From: Saccoglossus kowalevskii
Taxonomy: Eukaryota; Hemichordata; Enteropneusta; Harrimaniidae
Assembly: GCF_000003605.2 (NCBI RefSeq)
Contig: NW_003145791.1
Location: 13,866 to 40,789, forward strand
Direction: 5' to 3'
DNA: 26,924 bases
The position numbers and the translations under genes are program-made. The notes under the pieces are model-generated. The model saw only the letters and a program-made list of their open reading frames with translations. It made no database searches and was not told the DNA's origin. Below, in pieces: positions 1 to 9,200 of the stretch (its first letter is position 1; each line of letters begins with the position of its first letter).

Positions 1-820
1 ACTCTGGTTATTAAGGTAAGATGGCGTCGCCACATTACCTTGGTCACGTGGTTTGTGACGTAAAGGAAAACAAATCTTGGGGTCATGGGGCGTCCCCTGA
101 CCTATATTTTATCTCTCCGTCATTGGCAGAATCGGTGATTGATGCCTACAGTTCAAAATAGTCATTTTGACTGACCGGAGATCATGGTGGATATGAACTA
201 TGTGAATAGGCAGGTTCGGAGGACCCTTTGCCTAATTCAATGTTATAGCCTAGTATTTGTTTTGTATTACGTTCACTAAGACTGGTTTGAATATAGAAGT
301 CTTAGAATACAATACAATGACTTATCAAATCAGAAACCGAAACAACTTTCTGCATTCGAACGTAGTGAAAAAAATTGAAATGTTGTCACTAAAAAAAAAA
401 CATGAAAACAATTCCCGCCCGAATCTTGGAGTAAAATATTCCACATGGTGTAATATAGAACAGTATATTCATCAGTAATTCAGTAATTTCAAAGCTTATA
501 GACCATCGCTCTCCCAGAGGTTCTAATGGTCTATAATTACATTTGGTGTCATTATTTTTTTTTTATTATTGTTTACATTTTCACCATTAATTCAAACTTA
601 GATTTCATATTATTGATAAACAGAATAATAAAACGAACCCCTCAAAATTATGAGTGGAACGTTGTAAACACGTTCTCAAGGTATAGATGCAGGTTGGTGG
701 GCACTTGGGAGTGAATGTTTTTTTTTGGCTTTTTATTATCCAAACAGTCTTGACTGTTAAAATTTCGCAGCATTGTGAATAGTGGAACATACTCAAAAGA
801 CGAATTTAAAATATAGAAAA
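1..820. other. Non-coding flank with promoter-like motif cluster
   Basis: No gene is supported here. The first 65 bases hold a YY1-like AAGATGGCG (18-26), an E-box CACGTG (45-50) and a CRE-like TGACGTAA (56-63). The ATG at 21 opens a 46-codon frame ending at 161, with no recognisable domain. Such motif groups occur at animal promoters and first exons, but nothing downstream confirms a gene. The rest (162-660) is AT-rich with no feature seen. 660-785 holds one copy of an inverted dispersed repeat, listed separately. Confidence 0.3.
660..785 (+). repeat. Dispersed repeat, left copy (inverted partner near 5535-5640)
   Basis: The stretch from the 'tatagatgcaggtt' words through a T-rich tract to 'cagtcttgactgttaaaat' matches, as reverse complement, the segment at about 5535-5640. 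Shared words include GTGGGCACT, GAGTGAAT, the poly-T, CAGTCTTG and GTTAAAATT. The two copies lie in opposite orientation either side of the first LTR element. The family was not recognised; a SINE, MITE or LINE tail is possible. Confidence 0.6.
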
Positions 821-982
821 TGTAATATTCGCTAATAAAACAACAGACTATTAGGTCAGGTTAAGCTTACAGACATGAGGTTTATTCCACTGTAACACGA
901 ACAAGTATACAGAGCAAAAGTATCTGGATATATGACCACTAGAGGGCGCTATATGTATTATCATATATTGGTTATCTCTACA
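821..982 (-). repeat. LTR (3' LTR of gypsy element 1)
   Basis: 162 bp with TG...CA ends on the plus strand. It differs from the partner at 4433-4594 at about six positions counted by eye, with no length change. The LTR is unusually short for Ty3/gypsy. Confidence 0.93.
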
Positions 983-991
983 CCTCCCTTT
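983..991 (-). other. Polypurine tract of gypsy element 1
   Basis: Read on the minus strand this is AAAGGGAGG, directly against the TG that opens the 3' LTR. This is where a polypurine tract primes plus-strand DNA synthesis. Confidence 0.75.
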
Positions 992-1179
992 AAAGTACAG
1001 AAGGGCTGAACTGAAACTAATGTCCTGTATCAAGTGTTCTCACTATTGTTCGTAACAAGTCCACGAATGTTTCTCTGAACACAACACAACATAATGTAAT
1101 TCATTAACGTAACTGCAATATATCAACTAACATAGTATTCACTAATAATGTCTGTTTTGGTGACATTACTATAAATCTA

Positions 1180-3530
1180 AACGTACTGGCATCTTCACAA
1201 TTCTTCCTGACCTTGTTTTTACAATACAATTACCAGATTTGCTTGGATTTTCATTTGCAGTGATAGATTGGGTGTTTGTTTGTTGATCAGTAGAATCTGG
1301 TGTGTATTTCACTGGAGAAGAATGCGCTTTAGATTTTGGAGATTCAGGTTCATTAGTAGTGTGACTAGTGCTCTCCTATTGCATCTAACATTGCCTTGAT
1401 TAGATTTGACAAGGTAAGATCGTGGACGTTCAATGGTCTTTACTATATGACCATGTTGGTCTTGATCTCGAATCCATACTTTGTCACCGGGGTGAAGTAT
1501 GGGAAGTTCACGTGCTTAATGTCGCTGGTTGAACTTAATTTGTTGATCAGATCGATAGATGTCTTCACTCTCTTTCACTTTCTCAAGATCTTCATTGTGA
1601 AGTCGTGCTTGTAGAGTATTTGGGAGAATAGGTAGTTGTGTGCGTAGTAGTCTTCCCATCAATAGCCTACTTGGCGCAAGATTATTTTGTAGTGGTATGG
1701 TGTGGTTCTGTAGGAGAGAAGAGCGAGGTATGGATCTTCATTTTTCTTGAGCAGATCTTTGACAGTTTGTACTGCTCTTTCAGCTTCACCATTGGATCGT
1801 GGATATCTGGGTGAACTGTGGACAAATCCATATATTGCTGCAAACTGACTGAACAACTCTGAGCTAAATTGTGGTCCGTTATCAGACAATCTCAGGTATT
1901 CCATGTTCAGCAAACATCTCTTTCAGTGTAGTGATAACGCTCCCGGATGTTACCGTTGATAGTTTCTTTATTTCCACCCATTGAGAGTAGTGATCTACCA
2001 CTATTATATTACTCTGGATTTGTATTGAAAGGGATCCATTCCCACTCGTTCCCATGGACGAGATGGAAATGATGATGACATCAGTGGCTCAGTAGGTTCT
2101 GGACGGTGTTAGGCACATGTAAAACATTTAGATACCAGATCTCCGAGGCTTGTAGAGAGTCCAGGCCACCATACTGATGTCCGGGCTCTTGCACGGCATT
2201 TAGTAATTCGCAGATGACCTTGGTGAATGCAGTCAAGTATTTCAAGTCGCATGTTTCGTGGAATTACGATTCGTTCATCATACAGTAGTAAGTCATCGGT
2301 GACTGTGAGATGGCTCCTGTTTTCCCAGTACTGACGTAGTAATGGAGAGTGAGGCATGTATGCAGGCCATCCATGTAGACAATATTCTCGTATTTGTGTG
2401 CATTCCTCGTCAGCTTTCTGCGCTACTATAATGTCGTGTATACGTTTTGCAGTTGCGGGAAGTACTTGTATGTATTGTTTGGTGAAGTTTTCGACGTGCG
2501 CGTGATAGGGCGTCCGCAGTTATTTGCTGTGTTCCGGGTACGTAACTGACCGTCGGGTCAAATCGCATCATCCTGAGACGAAAGCGTAATATGCATGGCG
2601 GCATTTTTGAAAGCTCTGTAGTATTCAGGAGTGGTACTAGGGGTTTATGATCAGTCTCTAATATGAAGTATAGTCCGAGTAGATAGTCGGTGAATTTCTC
2701 GCAAGCCCATGTCGCTGCGATAGCCTCCTTTTCAATAACTGCATATCGTTTTTCTGTGTCGCTGAGTGATCGTGACGTGTAGCAGACTGGTCGTCGTTTT
2801 CCATTGTCCTGTATTTATAGTAAGACAGCACCGATGCCTGTTTCTGATGCATCGGCTGCTATAATAGTAGGACAATTTGGATCATGTTGTGCAAGGAATT
2901 CAGTCGATACTAGACACTTCTTGATCTCTTGGAATGATCTTTCTTGAGATTCACCCCAAACCCAGGCATTCTCTTTATGTAACAGCTCGCGTAATGGCTC
3001 ATTGCGATCCGCGAGTCATGGGATGATGAACTTTCCTAGTTGATTAACCATTCCCATAAAACGCTGTAATTCGGTAATATTTGCTGGCACAGCAAATTTA
3101 GAAATTGCGTTGGTTTTTTTAGAGGATCCACGTGCACGTGTTTTATCAATGATGTGTCCGAGAAACTTGATTGTGTCTTTCGAGAATTCACATTTGTCGT
3201 TAAGTGTTAGTCTGTACACAATGTAGGACCGCTCTGACACGTTTGTCATGTTCTGTTTGGTTAGAACTAGAATATCATCCATATGGCTAATTACCCCATC
3301 TAGTCCTTCAAGGACATCTGATAGGGTGCGTTGAAATATTTCTGGAGCCGAACTTATACCAAATGGAAGACGATTAAAGCAATATCTCCCAAACGGTGTT
3401 ATGAAGGGTTGTGAGAAGCTTTGAATCATCATCCTGACACTGTAGCACCAGTATCTAATTTGAAGTGTGTGTCATGACCGTTTACCTTTATTTCTGCACT
3501 CCAGTAGTCATCACTTCCATATACTTCTCA
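1180..3530 (-). pseudogene. Gypsy 1 pol: protease stub, reverse transcriptase, RNase H, integrase
   Basis: In minus-strand order, the protease stub ends with the active-site box LDTGATVS (3435-3458). It is joined within a few bases to the middle of the reverse transcriptase (FITPFGRY, FNRLPFGISSAPE, HMDDILV at about 3274-3288, FLGHIID). The rest of the protease and the first part of RT are therefore deleted. RNase H follows (AADASETGIGAVLL, EKEAIAATWA, TDHKPL, DALSRA), then the integrase zinc-binding region (WWPG, CFTCA at about 2109-2357) and catalytic core ([31 protein letters not shown] at about 1659-2035). A basic C-terminal domain ends near 1180-1240. In-frame stops occur after GKFIIP (about 3016) and inside RNase H (about 2815). 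Frameshifts split the integrase near 1900. No functional polyprotein can be made. Confidence 0.9.
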
Positions 3531-3571
3531 GAGAAAAGGAATCTGTAACTCTTCAAGGTTGTGTACCTAAT

Positions 3572-4403
3572 TTATTTTACTGCTTTCTTGTCTTGTACCA
3601 TGGCAAACTTTTGTTTGTTGAGCGAGTCTCTGGCAGGACATATACAATGATCGTGGCGTTGACCCCCACACCATCGACAGCTATCTTGTGTTTGTGTGCT
3701 AGTACGACTGTAACCATGTTTGTCACTTTTCTTTGGCTGTGCTATATATTTCTGGTTAGTTCTACGGGATGCAGTTGGGTGTTTTACAAAATCAACATTA
3801 CTTGGCTTTATACTAGTGTCCCCACGAACTAGTTCACGACTTTGTTTTCTATCTTCGGCCTGACGACATGTTTGTACAACAATAGCGAGTGTAAGGGTTG
3901 ATTTCATTTGCAGGTGGTCAGACAATGAGTCATCTAAATCTCCTTCAACGATTCTGTCCTTTTCAAGATAATCTTTCAGCACATCATAATCATAGTCTTC
4001 AGCTAAGCGATATAAATCTTGTATGAAGACATCAATGGGTTCCCCATGTGTTTGGACCCGTTTATTGAATCGTGCTCGCTCCACTATTATATTACGACGA
4101 ACTTGCTAATAGTCATTCATGGCTTTTTTTCACATCCTCATATGTGAAGGTTTCCTCGTCAATTCGCAGTGTTGTGAGGATATCATCTGCACAATCTCCC
4201 ATGACATACAGTAGTGTACTGACCTGTTCATGTTCTGTCTTGTTTTGGGAACATGAAGCCATTCTGTATCGTTCAAAACGTTTCAGCCATTTTGGCCACA
4301 GTTCTGCTTGTTTTGGTCCGGTTGATCCATCAAATTTCTCGGGAATTGGAAGTTGAGTTGCCAGTTGTGGTGTTCCTGGAATTGCTTGGTTTTGATCTGC
4401 CAT
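3572..4403 (-). pseudogene. Gypsy 1 gag with CCHC zinc knuckle
   Basis: The start ATG at 4403 lies about 30 bases inside the 5' LTR. The N-terminal part (MADQNQAIPG, PIPEKFDGS, WLKRFERYR) is the gag capsid-type start seen in Mag-like gypsy elements. The middle contains ERARFNKRVQ and a DSLSDHLQMK segment. The C-terminus has a retroviral-type zinc knuckle, CRWCGGQRHDHCIC, which fits C-x2-C-x4-H-x4-C. A frameshift and a stop at about 4084-4113 split the two halves. Gag would package the element RNA in virus-like particles. Family assignment rests on recognised motifs only. Confidence 0.85.
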
Positions 4404-4414
4404 TTTTGTGAGTC

Positions 4415-4432
4415 AAAACACCGCTGCTACCA
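4415..4432 (-). other. Primer-binding site of gypsy element 1
   Basis: Directly inside the 5' LTR the minus strand reads TGGTAGCAGCGGTG. The first nine bases match what would pair with the 3' end of initiator methionine tRNA. The match weakens after that. tRNA identity is inferred from knowledge of eukaryotic initiator tRNA ends. Confidence 0.65.
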
Positions 4433-4594
4433 TGTAATATTCGCTAATAAAACAACAGACTATTAGGTCAGGTTAAACTTACAGACATGAGGTTTACTCA
4501 ACTGTAACACGAACAAGCATACAGAGCAAAAGTATCTGGATATATGGCCACTAGAGGGCGCTATATGTATTATCATATATTGGTTATCTTTACA
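4433..4594 (-). repeat. LTR (5' LTR of gypsy element 1)
   Basis: 162 bp with TG...CA ends, matching 821-982 except for about six substitutions (about 3.7 percent). This indicates an old but not ancient insertion. Confidence 0.93.
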
Positions 4595-5300
4595 AGGTAC
4601 AAACCTTCTCTCTTTTGAATGCACAGCAAGATTTAGCAAGGCTGTACATAAATTATTAAAAAGAAACATGGTAAAAAAGTACTATATTTAACTTTTTACA
4701 AAATGATAAGAGGTTTAAATTTGGAACTTTTATAGCCATTTTAATTATGAGCATTAGCAAACTTCTTCCTGAGTGAATGCTTATGCAAATTAGCATTATC
4801 TCCACTTGTGTTTTTGAGTTTACCATGGAAGTCTAAATAGCTCTAACTTTTATCAGTTGTTTACTAACAAATGAACGTCTGGGTGTATAAATAGTATGTT
4901 TTGTTTTCATATTACAAAATTGTCAAGCAGGATGTGTGCCGTATAGTCAATCCCGGTCAGTATTTCACACTTTTAATGTCATTGTCCGAGAATGCAAAGC
5001 TTTAAAAATAAGCCCAGACGTCTTTTTGTTCGTAGAGACATCGTCAGGATAGTGTGAAAATTTCAAAACAAACTGACAAAAACTGTGGGAGCAAATAAAT
5101 TTTCAATATATTCGACCAACCAGAAAACACGAACGGAGATATTGTCCGTTTCGTGGAAATGGGGTTAATCGCATCACGGCAACATTCCAAAATCTATCAT
5201 ACGCCGACGCTTACTGGTGTTCAATTGTCAGATAAAACAATGAAATAAAAATATTCAGAATTCGAGGGAAATGGACGTAAAATCGTCCGTGGAGTCAAAA

Positions 5301-5316
5301 ATACATACATACATAC
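5301..5316. repeat. ATAC tetranucleotide microsatellite
   Basis: Four perfect ATAC units. Confidence 0.8.
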
Positions 5317-5534
5317 AGTTATATAAACATAGCGATCGCCATTGGGTGGCTTGAGTCTGAATTTAGCTTTCCTCAAACCTTTAAAAAATACTTTGTATCA
5401 AGCAGTGTTTCGCCATTTCTCGTGAAATGAATCGTGCGAAGTTATATGACTAGGTTGAAATGGGCCGTAATAAAGCTGAAGATAAGGGTGAAAAAGTTCA
5501 CTTATCATTTACAACTGTATGCTCTGCAATTTTA

Positions 5535-5640
5535 ACACTATCTAGCCAAGACTGTCGGGGTAAGAAAAAGCAAAAAAAAAATAAATAAAATAAAATTCAC
5601 TCCGAGTGCCCACGAACCTCCATCTATACCGTAAGTTATT
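5535..5640 (-). repeat. Dispersed repeat, right copy (inverted partner at 660-785)
   Basis: The reverse complement carries the same ordered words as 660-785: GATGGAGGTT, GTGGGCACT, GAGTGAAT, a long poly-T, CAGTCTTGGCT and GTTAAAATT. Two short length differences separate the copies. The family is not recognised. Confidence 0.6.
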
Positions 5641-6066
5641 AAATAACGAATAACTTGTCGTGGTGAATATAACTCGCCTGCATTGACAAAGCTATATAGA
5701 ACGACTGCTTTTATATTTGCCAACCTGCAGCGAACAATGTCAGTATACCAGAATCTTTCTATTACTGATTTGACTGTACAGTATACTTGTCAGTTTTTTT
5801 TTTTGTTTTCGTAAATTACATTGACAATCCTTGCTGTATACGACTATTGTTCAAGGATCTGCGATTTGGTATATTATTCCCACTATGATGCAATGCTCCA
5901 CAAATTATACACACAATATACTAGCTGTGTTATGTTTTTGTATTTCACCTTATAAATCATTGATTAGTATTGTCAGTACAAACCATTGGTCATCAACTCT
6001 CCGCATTAAAGTTTATAAGGTTCATGTTATGCTAGTGTGAACTTCCCTCATTTGTTTTATCGGTAG

Positions 6067-6217
6067 ATAAACCACACATTGTGCTAATACTTGGACAAGA
6101 TTTAGGGTGGAATACCGTAGGATGGCACAACCCAGAAATCAAGATGCCTGTCCTCAATCAACTCGCCGCTGATGGCGTCATATTCAACCAATCATACGTT
6201 CAACCTACGAGTACACC
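6067..6217 (+). CDS. Sulfatase exon a: metal-binding loop and Ser replacing catalytic Cys
   Basis: Starts after an AG acceptor and ends at GTAAGT. Encodes [18 protein letters not shown], then QPTSTP. GQD stands where the family has ADD. Ser (6210-6212) stands where the family has the modified Cys. Confidence 0.92.
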
Positions 6218-9200
6218 GTAAGTGACACTACCATTAATGTTTCTGGAATGTAGTTCAGTCAACATTAATATCAAATATGTATCATACTAAATCGTAAAAT
6301 ATCCATGAATTGCTTAAAGTATAAATCTTGGAATTATCTGTACATTTGTTTAATTATGTTTGCATGTATGTTTCATTCTGCAGATCAAGAGCTGCTCTAT
6401 TCACCGGATATTATCCGTTCAAAATTAAAAGACAGGTATTTTTTGTTAATGGAACATAATCTAGTCAATCAGATTGTCTCTTTGTCTATGCTTTAAAACT
6501 AAGTGCTTCGGTGTACATTATTAATACAACGTTAGGACAAGGTATGCGAATTGACGACACAAAATCGACAGGGTTCATACTGTTTAATTTTTATAGAAGA
6601 TTTTTTTAAAACCATAATGAATAATATATTTTATGAAAGTTCACACTAATTACGAACCGGTCTCACGATTGATGCAAACCATGCAAGTGGTAATTTTTTT
6701 AAATGTCTATTTTTGAGTTTTCACTAAAATATGTTGTTAAATTTACTAAAAAATTCTGGCGATGTATTGCCAATATTTATGACATCTTCAATCTCATGAA
6801 CGAGTGTTAGTCTTATGAGTGCCAGTTGAGCAAAACACATTTGATTGATAATTATTTTGATGTCAAACCTGGAACTAGGATATACACTTATCTGCCTATT
6901 GATAGATCAGTAGTGGAGCTGTTGCATTGATTATTTATTTTTCTCAGATAATTAAAAATAGCTATGAATTCTATGAAGTATAAACAAATGTATTTTGATT
7001 AAGATTTTAATACATCCTTTTCTATTATTATTTACAGCATCAACTTCTGCTCAACCTTGAAGCTGATGGGCTTTCTTTGGATCTTAAGACATTGCCAGAA
7101 AGGCTGAAGGATGCTGGGTATCTAACTCACCTAGTGGGAAAGTAAGTAGACTGCAAAAAACAGTTTGTTTGATAACTTTGAGTTTGATAACATTAGGTTG
7201 TAATTTTGTGATTGCAAAATCAAAATACATATCAATTTCATTTGCATGCCTTTTTTTGTCAAATGCTTCACGAATGTTAATGCGCAAGTCGGATTTATGT
7301 TTCAAACCAAAATCCAGATCAATGTGATAGGTGGTTCTTACTAAAACAAACATTTTCTGTAATTTCTCGAGACATCCTGTACAGAGGCCATGCGAGCACT
7401 AAAATTTGAAATGACAATTGTTGACTTCTAACTCTCATCTACATGCTAAACAGATGATGCACCAACATTCCAGCTCTATTTGCCAATATAAAGTAGGGGA
7501 ATAGAACGTTTTCACTTGTAAACCATCCAGCCAAACTACGCGGACAATGATCAGACGTTTCACAAAGTTAAACGTACTTATTATTCACATGTTAAAAACT
7601 GAACTTTCAATCAATGTCGGTTTTGGCAATTACAATATGGCGTAATTATGGCCGCCAAACCATGTCCTTAATCCCAATTTTTAAAGTCAAATGCATCCGT
7701 TGATATTAACTTCTAGATATCAAGATTTTAAGAACATCCCCGGCGTTGTGGTTCGGGAAACTGTCATTGACTTAGCTGATAACGCTTAAACGTAGAGATA
7801 TCAGATTCGACCGAATAGAAATACACATTACAGAGACAATCAAGTTCGTGCGGTTTTTATTTGTAGATGGCATTTAGGATTCTGTAAGGAGGAGTATCTT
7901 CCAAATAAACGTGGTTTGGATTCTTTCTATGGTTGGCTGACAACGGAAACCAGCTTCTATAGTAAAGAGAGTGGATTGGGTAAGTATTGTAAAGTACGGG
8001 AAAAACACTATTGGAACAATATAAAACTGTTCTAAAGTCGAGCATATTGTTTGTATTTAAAAGAACTGAGTCAACAATCAAAGTCGAAAATACTGTTTTA
8101 GTCACTGTCCAGTGTTTTCGTTATTATAATGGAAGGATGTTTTGTATCAATTTGCTGAAAAAAACAGAAATCCTCAGATGAAACTTTGCCAGAAACTACT
8201 ACATTTCTGATCAGATTCTTACCCAAACAATTATCACTGGACACGATATTGAATCTCATCTTTTGAAACCAAAAATTGCAGATGATGCTACAATTAATAT
8301 TTTTATCAACGCCAAAAAAGTCAGATGAACTAAAAGATATTTGTGCATTTATTATAATATCTAACATAAAACATGCCTCATTTTGACATATATATTTCAA
8401 AAGCTTTAATGAAATAGATGACTTCCTCTGCAGTTACGTGCCAGTATATTTGTATCTTTGTTTGTATGGCGTTTTTGAATAATGATTTATTTCGTCACCC
8501 ATCTAGATTCAGGGTATGATTTCCGCGACAACACCGGAGTGGTACAAGAAAGTGAAACTTATCTCCCAGTGAGTATAAAGTCGCAAATGGATGTTTCAAC
8601 TCAAACTTAGATCTTGGTGGCCAAAAATATAAACACAAGGTTTGAAAATATACAATTTCAAAATGTGAAACTTTCTCTATTCTCGGCTTCGTTATTTCTC
8701 AATCGAAATCTAATTTGGGCTTGATGTTGTCAGCTCCCGGAAATTAGTATAACATTGTCAACTCCAATATAACGAACATAACACAGATCGTAGTGATGAT
8801 TGTACCACATGATCCAATTCAACCTATTTTAACTGGGTCCAAATTTCCCTTTGCAATCATCCATTTTTAAACAAAATTCGCTTTGTATAGCCTTTTTTCA
8901 GTCTCCAATTATGGCAAACTCCTTTCGATCGCCCAACGATCGGACGTTGCAGTAAGCGTGGCCCAGTCTTGACCATCATAATTTGTTCATGCAAAAACAG
9001 TTAATGATAATTAATGATATAAGCATAATTTGGTAATTTTGGGTTGTACAAAAATCTATGGTTATTTTTACATAACTTTTTTTTTACAAAACATGATAAC
9101 AATTGTTCAATTGTACTTACATTTTATTTTTTCTTCTCTAAAGTTCATGCTTGCTGAAAGAGCAGTAGATATAGTAATGGGACATTACAAGGAATATCCA

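Larger units (their letters stand above)
821..4594 (-). mobile_element. Ty3/gypsy LTR retrotransposon 1, full length but defective
   Basis: The element is bounded by two 162-bp direct repeats with TG...CA ends. It reads on the minus strand: 5' LTR at the right (4433-4594), primer-binding site, gag, protease stub, reverse transcriptase, RNase H, integrase, polypurine tract, and 3' LTR at the left (821-982). Domain order RT-RNaseH-IN marks Ty3/gypsy rather than copia. The HMDD reverse-transcriptase box and the gag N-terminus suggest a Mag/SURL-like lineage (inference). Several stops, frameshifts and one large internal deletion make it non-autonomous. The bases flanking the two LTRs (gaaaa and aggta) do not form a target-site duplication. 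At 3.77 kb it is shorter than the roughly 4.5-5 kb of intact relatives. Confidence 0.93.
4595..6066. other. Non-coding region upstream of the first visible sulfatase exon
   Basis: No convincing gene. It must contain, or be followed upstream by, the start and signal-peptide exon of the sulfatase gene, which I could not locate. It holds a short ATAC tetranucleotide run (5301-5316) and the inverted dispersed repeat near 5535-5640. The rest is AT-rich with no structure seen. Confidence 0.5.

Noticed and set aside
3467-3832. 121-codon open frame on the plus strand
   Set aside because: Antisense to gypsy gag and protease; no recognisable domain.
5831-6040. 69-codon plus-strand frame just before the first sulfatase exon, considered as a signal-peptide exon
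   Set aside because: It does not join the exon at 6067 in a supported way, and its composition looks like random AT-rich intron. No good donor was found in it.
6067-6435. Possibility that the Ser form is a working Ser-type sulfatase
   Set aside because: Ser-type formylglycine formation is known from bacteria with anSME enzymes; the eukaryotic SUMF1 route needs Cys. Other active-site residues are also lost here, so activity is unlikely.
7084-8400. Minus-strand frames of 82-100 codons within sulfatase introns
   Set aside because: No domains, AT-rich, and partly antisense to real exons.
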